Source of the DNA: Basidiobolus ranarum
Lineage: Eukaryota; Basidiobolomycota; Basidiobolomycetes; Basidiobolales
Assembly (NCBI GenBank): GCA_040143965.1
Contig: JASJQH010006968.1
Span: 1-31,042, forward strand
Reading direction: 5' to 3'
Length of the DNA: 31,042 nucleotides
Part shown: in pieces, positions 22,081 to 31,042 of the stretch
How positions within the stretch are numbered: position 1 is the first letter of the stretch
Layout of the letters: each line of letters opens with the position of its first letter
The notes under the pieces: model-generated
What the model saw: only the letters and a program-made list of their open reading frames with translations
What the model was told of the DNA's origin: nothing
Databases searched by the model: none
Position numbers and translations under genes: made by a program

Positions 22081-24992
22081 ATGAGCGAACTAAAAGTGCT
22101 ATATTTACCAGAGGTAAATGTATTGCAACAAACCTCTGAACCAATCTTTCCAATCCGTACTTCCTCTATACGTCGAAACCCTTCCACTAGAAGTGAAAGA
22201 AGATACGAAGACCCTTCAAACTTCCCTCCTATCCAAAGTTCTCCTCACCCAGGCTATGAAAGTGGTTCAGAGGGTCGAAGCAATGACTCTACTTCCAAAA
22301 GACAACAGGAATCTTCTCTCAGTACTACTACACAAAGAAATTATTTTTCACGTAGTAGAAGGTGTATAGGGAATTACCAGCTCACCAAAACTCTAGGGGC
22401 TGGTAGTATGGGTAAAGTGAAGTTGGGGGTTCATTACTCTACGGGACAAAAGGTACGCAGTGTGGTTCATGATGAAATTTTGTTTCAAACAGTTGTATAT
22501 ATATATAGATGGATATTAGAATGCCCTTTATTGATTTTACGCTATTGTTCAGGTTGCAGTAAAAATAATCTCACGGGCATTATGCTCAAATAACGTCTCT
22601 GCTCAAGGGAAACCTCAGGGGAAACCAAGCAAAGATGATAACAAGGAGATTCGAATTATCCGTGAAGCGTCAATCATGTCACTACTGGTACACCCTAATA
22701 TCGCAAAGCTAAAGGAGATTATGGTTCATCCAAATCACTACTACTTATTCCTCGAATATATCAGTGGTGGCCAGCTACTGGACTATATTATTAGCCATGG
22801 AAAGCTTCAAGAGAAAAATGCTCGGAAATTTGCCAGGCAAATCTGTTCAGCCTTAGGTTGGTATGAGTTAAAGAGTTTCACGTATCCTTTCTAACTGAAA
22901 TCTCAATTCAATAGATTACTGCCACAAGAACTCGATTGTCCATAGAGGTTGGTTGTCATTATCATTATTGAAGCATTTGCTTACATAATCGACTTGCACC
23001 TACTGACTTGTTGTTTAAGATCTCAAGATTGAAAACATTCTCATAGGAAGTGACGGCTCCATCAAGATCATTGACTTTGGCCTCTCGAACTTATATTCTC
23101 CCCGCTCTCATCTTTCTACGTTCTGTGGTTCATTGTATTTCGCTGCTCCTGAACTGCTAAATGCACGATCCTACACTGGTCCTGAAATCGATATATGGAG
23201 CATGGGGATCGTTTTGTACGTCCTAGTGTGTGGTAAGGTTCCATTTGATGACAAGAGCATGCCAGCTCTTCATGCGAAGATCAAAAGAGGCTATGTTGAA
23301 TATCCTAACTGGCTCAGTAGTGGTAATTTCAACATTTCATTTGGTGTCTTGACCGTGCACTGACCATTTTTTGGAATAGATTGTAAGAATCTTCTATCTA
23401 GAATGCTTGTTACCAACCCTCTAGAACGAGCTAGTATGAGCGAAATCATTCATCATCCGTGGATGAACATCGGATATGAGGCTCCCGTTGATAATTATCT
23501 TCCTCATCGTCAACCACTCACATCTTCACTCGATCCAAATGTCATCAGACGCATGACTGGATTTGAGTTTGGTGATGAAGATAGTATCCGAGCAGAGCTA
23601 CTGGATATCATTGAGAGTGAGCCTTACAAAGAGCAATCGGTTTATTCACCGCATGGTGAGATTATCAGAAGTAATTTTAGTCATCCGCTTATATCTATAT
23701 ATTATCTGGTGCAGGAGAAAATGAACCGCGAAAGAGAGCTCGAATACTCATCTCCATCAAGTGTATCTAAGAGCTCTCCTCGTAGATCCCCTCGTACATA
23801 CCTCTCGCCACCGCCTTCAACCGAAAACCACGGTAGCGATGATGCTTCTGATGACTCAATCAAGGCCACCATTCAAGAATATATGAAATCCGAGACAGAT
23901 GATATGGAGGAATATCCAATAGCTCCATCCTCTGATATTTCACCCAACAATGGAAAGTCGAGCCTTAAGAGTAAGGAATCCAAGTCAGGTGGTGTCTTCC
24001 GCCGTATCAGTCAAGCATTGCGACCTGGGAAGAGTAAACGAGAGAGAGAACGTCGACAAAAGATTGATGAGGAGGGTAATAATGATAAAGTCTCTCCAGT
24101 TCAACCACGAGGTGGTATATTTCGAAGTAAATCAGTACACACATCTCACTCTAAGAATCAAGTATCACCTTTTGACTCCTCCGAGAATCGTCGACCGATT
24201 CTTCCAAAACCAAGTAATGAAAGACTTAAAAAGAAACTATCCAGCCCTGTGCTTCGTACTACTAGCTTAAAAGAATCCTCTGACCGTAACCGTGGTGGAC
24301 GTAGTGAGGAATTTAAGGAGAAGTGCCTTAAACCTACGACATCACCCTCAAAAACTTATAATAATGAATCCCGAGATGGTACTTCTGTAGGCAAGTCAGA
24401 TCGAACTGCTGATGCTTACATAAAGCCAGTATTTCTCAAAGGACTTTTCTCTGTGGCTACTACTAGTACCAAGAAACCTGCTACTATTCGACTGAACATC
24501 ATTAAAGCGTTGGAACAGTTGGGTGTTGAATGGCATGAAGGGAAAGGCTATTTTGAATGCATCTGTAGACCGGATAAAAATACTTCTTCTAAACCCGCAC
24601 GTGTGGCTAAAACCAATCTGTTATCGCCAGAAGACAAGAATAATGGAAGTCCTCAACATGGAATTCGCAGACATAAATCTCTGGTATCTCGCGGTAAACA
24701 TGACAGTCACGTTGATAGTTATCGTATAGGGGAGGGTCCATCGTTGGAACCTTCCAATTGTAGTAAAAAGATGGAACTTGACTTAATCTCAAGAGAAAGT
24801 ACCTCAGAAGAGGATGAAGAAGAAGCAATGGATTCTAATGAAAGCGAGGAAGGAGTTTTACGCTTCCAAATAATGATCGTTAAAGTACCCTTACTACTTG
24901 GTCTTCATGGAGTAAGGTTCAGAAGACTTGGTGGACATCCTTGGGAGTACAAAGAATTTTGCTCTCAGCTACTGAGATGGCTGAAGTTGTAA
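22081..24992 (+). CDS. KIN1: KIN1/KIN2 (PAR-1/MARK-type) Ser/Thr kinase with C-terminal KA1 domain
   Basis: Exons: 22081-22452, 22553-22856, 22915-22947, 23020-23322 and 23380-24992; 874 residues. A Ser- and Arg-rich N-terminus of about 97 residues precedes the kinase domain (about 98-365). The domain shows [42 protein letters not shown] and the activation loop [15 protein letters not shown], the PAR-1/MARK T-loop pattern. The Kin1 hallmark insert sits between the catalytic lysine and helix C ([11 protein letters not shown]). Downstream comes a UBA-like segment with [14 protein letters not shown] and [15 protein letters not shown] long basic, Ser-rich linker follows (about 400-680). The C-terminal KA1 domain (about 685-874) ends [20 protein letters not shown]1 binds acidic phospholipids at the membrane. 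Family role: cell polarity, secretion and, in yeast, ER stress mRNA targeting. The 33-base third exon is supported by completing the HRD motif. An unusually long insert lies within KA1. Confidence 0.94.
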
Positions 24993-25548
24993 ATAATTTT
25001 CATTCAAATTTGTGATTGTTACTCTATTTATTGGTATATCAAATTTTCTTTATCTGTCACCTTTTTGATGTCCTCTACACAGGTCCTAATTCATCTCCGG
25101 TAGTTAGCACTTTGATAGTGACAAATTATTGCATGGTCCCAGAAATCTCACTTATTTACTAAAGTAATATAATATTTACACTCAACATAGTATAGTAAAC
25201 CTTACAAGCATAATTCAACAAATAAATCAATTGATTCTGCTGCTTGACAATATTCGCTTTATCATATGTTACGATGTTTCTTATCATCAGGAAACCAATC
25301 AATGTAACAGTGAATTGATTACAAACGAGCTTGTTTGAACTCAACGATCGAAGGAAGGTCAGCTTTTCGGGAAATTAATTCTCTATATATCTCAGGACTG
25401 TCTTCAGGTCAGTTAACTGTCTGATTTCTTCACTGCATCAGCTAAATTATTCACTTGCCTTGTTACTCATTACTAGCGCGAGTATCGGACATTGTTCATT
25501 TACTCTATCTATTCCTCAAACGATTTCTCTCACACTTGCGATCTAGTA
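24993..25548. other. intergenic region before the Frizzled-domain gene
   Basis: About 560 AT-rich bases between tandem genes. It holds an AATAAA at 25221-25226 that could serve the upstream kinase transcript, and a TATATAT at about 25383 upstream of the next gene. The minus-strand frame at 25159-25344 has no recognisable content. Confidence 0.4.
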
Positions 25549-26727
25549 ATGACTTTCAAAGGCTACTCTCTAATATTTGGTGGAGCTTTAGTAACATTTG
25601 GTGAGTTGAGTTCATCCCATTCTGCTCTGTTCAATTGGTCTAATATCTTGCATTTAAGCACTTGGTAATTACTGTGGACCTTTGAGTAATTCGTCGAGTA
25701 TTTGTCAAGAAGTGAACTATAATACGATTGTCAACAATACAGAAGCTGCTGAAGCCAGTGTTAAAGGTGAGTTATTTGGCATCCTTTCAAAGTCCAAAGC
25801 ATGATCTGATTTTCCGTAGCACTCCTCAATAAGATTAGTAGAGAAGGGTATGAAAGTGCTAATGCACCTTGCTTCTTGGCTATTCGAGAGGCGTTATGTT
25901 CTATCACCTATAGAAAATGTAACTCAGACACCCTGGTAATACATCCAGTATGTCCCCTTGTAAGGTTAGTACGGTAAATATTCCAGTTTCAAATGAATGT
26001 ACAAGACTAAATACCTCAATGTAAAGAAATCGAGCAATCACTGTCTGTAATAATACTATGACTTATCTTGACAAATCAATACTGGAAGATAATATTGATG
26101 GCCAAGCATTCCAAAATTCTAGTGACTGTTTTGTATACTCTGCGGCAACATCAGCACCCAGCCCTAGTTTACCAACTCCAATCAAAGATGCGTTGGTTAA
26201 CTCAACACTACAAACGCAAAATATCTATGAGGGAGTAAACGCAACTATATTGGATTTCTCATCAGTTGCTATGGAAAGCCTAGAAGATATTGATGCCAGT
26301 CTCGAGAGTTCAGCCACAAATATTTTGTTGCCAATGAAAGTCAATGAAGTCAAAAATGGGAAGTTTTCTGATCATGCACTAAGTTACAGGCTGGTATCTA
26401 TTTTCGTATCAGTTATTTTAATTGGTGGTTTGATCTCAGTGGGAGTGGTACTGCTGCTCTGGAAGCTTCGTCGACGAAGGAATCTCATATATGATCAGGT
26501 TTGGGAGGCCGATGAGGAACAAGAGGTTAAACAACTTGAAACTCGTCATCTCACAACCTCAGTAATATTATCTCCCACTTTTCTAGCTCGGCTCAGTCAT
26601 GAGATTTTTGTAGTGGCGGTAAGTTCTTCGAATGACTCCCACTTCCGAGTCAGTCCCGGGCCTTACTAATATTTTCGCCAATTTTTAGGATTCAGATGGA
26701 AGTGATATGGATACTGAGCCTGAGTAA
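25549..26727 (+). CDS. type I single-pass membrane protein with a Frizzled-type cysteine-rich ectodomain
   Basis: Exons: 25549-25600, 25659-25766, 25820-25964, 26027-26618 and 26689-26727; 311 residues. A weak signal peptide (MTFKGYSLIFGGALVTFALG) leads into cysteines 23, 33, 71, 80, 87, 98, 109 and 136. The gaps C71-x8-C80-x6-C87-x10-C98-x10-C109 equal those between the corresponding cysteines of mammalian FZD8, and CQEVNYNT at 33 matches the Fz motif Cys-x4-Tyr-Asn. From FZD8 pairing I predict 23-87, 33-80, 71-109 and 98-136. The remaining FZD8 pair (its seventh and ninth cysteines) is absent together; the seventh position is Arg102. A Ser/Thr/Asn-rich stalk with N-glycosylation sequons follows. 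Next come a membrane segment (224-247), a stop-transfer KLRRRR and a 64-residue acidic tail ending DSDGSDMDTEPE. There is no seven-helix domain. Ligand and role are unknown; a receptor or co-receptor is inference. The intron before exon 4 has a weak acceptor but is forced by frame. Confidence 0.85.
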
Positions 26728-26775
26728 ATTAATCTTATTATGTATATTCCTCGTTCTCTTCACGTGATCCCATTG

Positions 26776-26781
26776 AATAAA
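26776..26781 (+). terminator. AATAAA polyadenylation-type hexamer after the Frizzled-domain gene
   Basis: Canonical hexamer 48 bases after the stop codon, within a 103-base gap to the convergent small gene. A CACGTG palindrome lies just before it at 26761-26766. Confidence 0.5.
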
Positions 26782-26816
26782 AGTCGAGAGAAATTGTAGA
26801 TTAAATGTGATTTTGG

Positions 26817-26826
26817 TTTATTTATT
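26817..26826 (-). terminator. overlapping AATAAA hexamers (minus strand) after the small mitochondrial-type gene
   Basis: TTTATTTATT on the plus strand gives two overlapping AATAAA hexamers on the minus strand, starting about 5 bases past the stop codon at 26831. Confidence 0.4.
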
Positions 26827-26830
26827 CGCA

Positions 26831-27086
26831 TTAGCCTTTTTTGCCAATAGCAAGGGCAGATCTCACGCACGTATAAGTAAAAACAGCAACACCAGTGAGA
26901 GTAGCAAGTGGCTTGACAAGGCTCTTACTCTTGCTTGGTTGAATGTTAGTGTGGCCAATGAAACGACGCATGCAAGGATTTCGTAGGTTTACCTTAACAT
27001 CATAAAGATCATAAAAATCAATGACTGATCAAAGTTTATTGGAGTACGCTACTTACTTGAACACGAGCAGCAGAACGAATGAACAT
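26831..27086 (-). CDS. small, probably mitochondrial membrane protein of unknown function
   Basis: Exons in gene order: 27086-27057 (10 codons) and 26992-26831; 63 residues. The N-terminus MFIRSAARVQ, followed by RNPCMRRFIGH, is rich in Arg, Ser and Ala with no acidic residues, like a mitochondrial targeting sequence. One hydrophobic segment follows (LATLTGVAVFTYTCV), and the protein ends LAIGKKG. The intron has a strong GTAAGT donor and a TTAAG acceptor. Codons in the second exon lean towards C- and G-ending forms (CTT GTC AAG CCA), and that fits a well-expressed small gene. The size and layout resemble small accessory subunits of respiratory complexes or ATP synthase, but I cannot match it to one. 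Convergent with the Frizzled-domain gene. Confidence 0.65.
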
Positions 27087-28631
27087 TTTATAAAAAACCG
27101 TTGTCAATAGACAGATGTAGATGGATGCAGATAACTGCAGCAGTACTCCACTACATTTATACGAAGTCGACTCTCCTCTAGATCCATCGAATATCCTTAA
27201 GTGGCCACGGAGCATGTTACTTTCAACTTAAAATATCGACCGTTGACTCTCAACAATGCGCCACCGACAATATTCCGAAGAGACTCCATTTAGAAGTGAG
27301 TATAGAGTTGACTCAACATAATATTTAAGCATTTATTGGTTCGAGGCATTGAAGGGAAGGCTGTTGATTAGGCTAGTGTTGGTGAGTAATTTTAGATTGT
27401 GAATAGAATATCCTATTTTTGGATTCGATGACGTTGGTCATATCTACATGATGAAGAGCAGCGGGAAGAGAGTGGAAAGGGTAGTTACGTGGAAGCTCGC
27501 TAAGGAATGCCCCCGTTTACCGCTTGCAAATGTTGCATGTGGTAATGTAGAATTTGAAGGTTAATGTGATTAGAGTGGCATATTTTATGTGGTATTTTCT
27601 ATCAAGCAGCAATCAGGATTTGCCTGAATGCATGCTAGATGCAAGCTATTTTTAGTTGGCATTCATCCTTAATGGTATCCTCTTTGCTTATCATATTCGT
27701 ATCCACGCATTCTCCTTGCTTTTCCCCTCTCCACAAGGTAATCCTGCTCATTTTATCCAAAGTACCAATAGAGAAGTATCATACCTCGTTTAAAGTATGC
27801 GTTGCTATGACATCATTTACATCGGACTTTCAATGGGTTGCCTTCAAGCACGAGGCAAAAAGAATAATAAGGATACTGCAACATAAATGAATTGTTATTT
27901 TGCTCTAAATGCCACGGCAAATCCTTTCAAGCACAATGAACACTATGTTATCATTTCTGATTAAACAAAACATTATTCAACGGAAGTAACAAAATTACTG
28001 GCATAAATGATCTCATCGGGCTTGTGCTATAATGCTGTATGGTAACTTGATGGCCACATTTTACACTTATATATTATACAATGCAAATAAGTCAAGTAAT
28101 CCTTTTTGCGTTAAAGGGGAAACCCCGGCACACCCATTACTTAGTGTGGTTAATCAGCCCTACCAGTAATATTGATCTCGTTATCTGCCATATTTTTGGT
28201 AATAATTTAACGATATGTCATTACAACACTCAAAGAGACCGTACAATGGCCTTCTTCACTGAGCTCTATAGCTCATCCTCCTGCAGTTTAGTACATTGCA
28301 CAATATGTCCTTTGCTTTTTTAGAAAATGGCCACTCATCTTTGTTTTGACCATGAGCTCATCAGTCTACTCTGCACAATAGATGTCCAAATTAACTAAGA
28401 TTCGTTCGGTATATAAAATAGCGAACATCCCATCTATGTAGAACGTGTCTTCTGAATATCTAACTGCCCTCATATACTTCAGTCACACTTGGTAATATAA
28501 GAGAAGCTCATCAAGTTACTTTTCATAGATACTGTAGCTATTCATACTCTGGTTAACTTTAATCAGACTACGCTCTCGTGTACAAAAATAAAGAGCGTGT
28601 ACAAAACAATCTAAAAATACCTCCAGAAACC
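27087..28631. other. 1.5-kb divergent intergenic region
   Basis: This region separates the small mitochondrial-type gene (-) from the sugar transporter gene (+). Frames at 27639-27890 and 28081-28323 have no recognisable domain and no convincing splice context. The only structured element I see is the TATA-like stretch at 28410. Confidence 0.5.
28410..28418 (+). promoter_or_regulatory. TATA box candidate for the sugar transporter gene, followed by a minimal uORF
   Basis: TATATAAAA lies 214-222 bases upstream of the ATG at 28632. A start-stop element (ATG directly followed by TAG) occurs at 28436-28441. It would be in the leader only if transcription starts before it, which is uncertain at this spacing. 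Confidence 0.45.
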
Positions 28632-30452
28632 ATGTCAGCATCCGCCCATCTGCCCGACTCTAGAGAGCAGAAAACTTCTGGTTATGTTTTGTTCTGCGCT
28701 TTCACTGCTATCTTGGGTGGATTTAATGCCGGGTATAACGCAGGCGTGCCCAATATTTCTCAGGATACCATTATAAATTGCATTCCTAATCCTAACTCCA
28801 CCTCATTTTTTCCGGATTGCTTACCCATGTCTCCGTGGACTTGGTACGTTATGATATTCAAAGCATGATTTACGATTTCTTTCATAAACTCACACTTAAC
28901 ATTTCATGTTATTTCAAATTCCATAGGGGATTCTCAGTGGGCGTATTCGCAATCGGGGGCTTAATAGGAAGTACGTTGGCTGGTAGTTTGACCGCTCAAT
29001 TTGGTCGTAAAAGAACACTCTTCTGGAATAATCTCCTTTTCATAATTGGCGGTTTGATTCTGGCAATGAGCACTTCCATCCCAGTTTTTACCACGGGGAG
29101 AGTACTGGTAGGGATAGCAAGTGGAGTGGTTGGCGTAGCTATCCCAGCCTATCTGGCCGAAATTTCAACTGAAAAATTAAGAGGTTCTTTGGGAATTAGC
29201 TTGGAGCTTTCTCAAATGTTAGGGATATTTGTTTCACAAGGTCTCTGCATCCCATTCATTGGTATTCCTGGTTGGAGGTGGCTGATGGGTGGTACTATAG
29301 CACCAGCTTTGTTGCAAATGTGTTTATTGCCTTTTTGCAAAGAGACTCCTCGGTTCCTTATCCTTAAGGGTGATTTATCAAAAGCGAGAACCTCTTTAGA
29401 GAGATTACGTCGCGGATACCATATCGAACTTGAGTTTCAGGAGATGATCGATTCACAAAAAGTACCGACCGCCTCTCGTGCGTCTCTTTGCTCCAGAAAT
29501 TCCTGGGTCAGTCCGGTAATCCCCAAAAGTCCAATCAGTTTAAAGAGTCCAACAAGTCCCAGAAGCTCGGTCAGTTTCAAAATTCCTACGAGCCCTAAGA
29601 GTCCAGTAAGTCCAAAAGCTTCAATTAGGATGAGTAAAATCGGACCTACACTTGAGGCAGGAATAACTATAATAGAAACCATGAAGCCTCTCAATATCTT
29701 CCAAATTTTACGTGACCACAAATTACGCCGACCAGCTTTGGTTGGTATTACGTTATTTGCTTTTCAACCACTTTCTGGAATTATCGGTATAGTCTACTAT
29801 TCGACGGCAATTTTTGAACGTGTCTTTGGTCCAAGAAAGGCAGAGTTTGTAACAGTCGGTATCGCTGCCATGAACATGATGATGACTTTCATATCTGCTG
29901 TGGTGATCGAACGCGCTGGTAGAAAAACCTTACTTTTGATAAGTGAGGTTGGAATGATAATTTCATCGATAATCTTGGTATTTTCGTCGTTGAACTCTGT
30001 TGACTCTGCTGTGGTTGCTGGAGGTTCGTATTTCAATTCATATTTCAAAAATCGTGGTGTAAAATTATATTGCTATCATGATTAAATCATTTGTTTTAAT
30101 CACTTATTTACACAACATTGATATATTACAGCCATCATGTTTGTAGCCTCTTTTGCAATTGGTTTAGGCCCAATTACAGTAGTAATGATTCCAGAGATGA
30201 TGCCAACATCTGCCATTAGCGCAGTCGTCTCAATGGCCAACAATGTTGGTTGGATGTAAGTCACAATTTATTCAACATGGTATAATCAGTTGGAATTTAA
30301 TCTTCTTCTTTCTTAGATGTACATTCTCCATAGGATTGCTTACACCTGTACTAAATGAAACATTGAATTCCTATACATTTTGTATCTTCGTGGTAATTAA
30401 TACCATAGCGATTATATTCACCGCTTGTTTCGTTCCAAATATCCGTCATTAA
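28632..30452 (+). CDS. GLUT-like MFS sugar transporter with a Ser-Pro-Lys repeat loop
   Basis: Exons: 28632-28843, 28927-30023, 30132-30255 and 30317-30452; 522 residues. Start at 28632, the first ATG in a frame that is open upstream. Sugar-porter landmarks appear in order: GVFAIGGLIGSTLAG, FGRKRT after helix 2, PAYLAEISTEKLRGSLG, GWRWLMGGTIAPA and ETPRFLI. The central cytoplasmic loop follows, then helix 7 as QPLSGIIGIVYYS, then ERAGRKTLL. The central loop contains about 35 residues of Ser-Pro-Lys repeats (encoded at about 29508-29630). Helix 7 departs from the GLUT consensus QQLSGINAVFYYS, and helix 10 reads GPITVVMIPEMM where GLUT1 has GPIPWFIVAELF. The C-terminus ends VPNIRH without the usual PETRG extension. 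A proton or facilitated transporter at the plasma membrane is expected from the family, but the substrate may not be glucose; a sensor role is also possible. Confidence 0.88.
29508..29630 (+). repeat. in-frame degenerate Ser-Pro-x-Ser-Lys repeat within the transporter loop
   Basis: Short units of about 6 residues (forms such as PKSPIS, LKSPTS, PRSSVS, FKIPTS, PKSPVS, PKASIR) follow one another without a break of frame. They give a basic, proline-directed phosphosite-like linker. The reverse strand of the same bases shows a Leu-Gly-rich open frame, a by-product of the repeat. Confidence 0.8.
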
Positions 30453-30906
30453 TACTAAAAAGTAGAATAATATCTCACTAGTTACTAATCTCTTTATTTC
30501 AAAAAAAGGAATCCTTCACTTTTATAAATACAAATCAGAGTCTAATGAATTTCAAAATCTTTTGTAATATATCTTTGGCTCTGAATAAACTTTGCTTGTG
30601 AAATAGAAAAGAAGTTAGTTGTGGTTTAACCATATCCTGATGAATATCTTATCATTTGTCATAATATTTGGAAAATCAACATCATTTTAAGTATATTCAA
30701 TCTTCGAGCTAGTCTTCAAATATACATCATGTGCTTAATCTTAGTTATCTTTATTTCGTAACATATTGATAATATCGTCGACTCCACTGATTGAAACTGT
30801 TGGAACAAAATTACTGAACTTGGCACAAAAATTATATAATGAAGGAGTGAGTATAAACTAAAAGTGAAATTAAAATTAATGCAGCATGGCAAGCCAAGCT
30901 CAATTC
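30453..30906. other. convergent intergenic region
   Basis: This AT-rich gap contains 3' signals for both neighbours: AATAAA at 30584-30589 for the transporter and TTTATT at 30750-30755 (AATAAA on the minus strand) for the partial gene. The minus-strand frame at 30716-30913 overlaps the end of that gene in another frame and looks spurious. Confidence 0.45.
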
Positions 30907-31042
30907 TTAACAATTACGTGGGTTACGAGCACACCACAAAGGTTGCAATGGTCTAGCTCCAATACCACGGTCGACTAAACGGGCTCTTTGTTCGTGAATA
31001 CGGGGGAAAACATCACCAGTCTTGCGGTAAGTGCCATCCTCA
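30907..31042 (-). CDS. 3' end of an unidentified protein-coding gene, cut by the window edge
   Basis: On the minus strand the last 45 codons read through to a TAA at 30909-30907. The peptide begins EDGTYRKTGDVFPRIHE and ends RPLQPLWCARNPRNC. The codon choice (CGT, GGT, ATT, GTT, AAG) and the hydrophilic, Arg-rich composition look like a well-expressed real gene, not chance. No intron is needed in this stretch. I do not recognise the family. The start and most of the protein lie beyond the window. Confidence 0.6.
   Translation of the reverse strand, partial: EDGTYRKTGDVFPRIHEQRARLVDRGIGARPLQPLWCARNPRNC

Noticed and set aside
23656-23714. Intron-shaped stretch (GTGAGA to GCAG, 59 bases) inside the last KIN1 exon
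   Set aside because: Removing it would shift the frame, and the stretch encodes [14 protein letters not shown], which fits the conserved region after the kinase domain in the PAR-1/Kin1 family. It is coding.
27639-28323. Two open frames (83 and 80 codons) in the region before the sugar transporter
   Set aside because: No motifs, no conserved composition and no splice sites joining them to anything.
29437-29721. 94-codon Leu/Gly-rich open frame on the minus strand within the transporter
   Set aside because: It is the reverse reading of the Ser-Pro-Lys repeat and has no independent support.

Overview
This window looks like nuclear DNA of a fungus, probably an early-diverging (zygomycete-grade) lineage. 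The evidence is AT-rich sequence, genes split by many short GT-AG introns (mostly 50-90 bases), and fungal-type proteins: UBR1, a YCK-type casein kinase, PRP39, KIN1, the NatC catalytic subunit and a fungal PIN-like carrier. The lineage is inferred; no rRNA or other marker is present. I see no tRNA or rRNA gene, CRISPR array or intact mobile element.

Layout: 1-400 holds a degenerate tandem repeat of about 165 bases, cut by the window edge. 1576-7247 (+) is an 8-exon UBR1 N-recognin E3 ligase. 7381-8044 holds four overlapping open frames that I cannot assign. 8597-10392 (+) is an 8-exon casein kinase I. 11305-14676 (-) is a 13-exon PRP39 U1 snRNP factor. 15139-16534 (-) is an auxin-efflux-carrier-like membrane protein. 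18282-20309 (+) is an intronless secreted M13 metallopeptidase. 20507-21223 (-) is NAA30/MAK3. 22081-24992 (+) is a KIN1/PAR-1-type kinase with a C-terminal KA1 domain. 25549-26727 (+) is a single-pass membrane protein whose ectodomain matches the Frizzled cysteine-rich domain in cysteine spacing. 26831-27086 (-) is a 63-residue, probably mitochondrial, protein. 28632-30452 (+) is a GLUT-like MFS transporter with an altered sugar-binding site and a Ser-Pro-Lys repeat loop. 30907-31042 (-) is the 3' end of an unidentified gene.

The genes do not form a functional cluster; most are conserved housekeeping genes. The joined exons of every complete multi-exon model keep an open frame with a length divisible by three, which supports the splice choices. 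The most unusual item is the Frizzled-type receptor-like protein: it keeps eight of the ten cysteines at near-identical spacing, and the two missing ones are those that pair with each other in animal Frizzled. The transporter with a remodelled substrate site is second.
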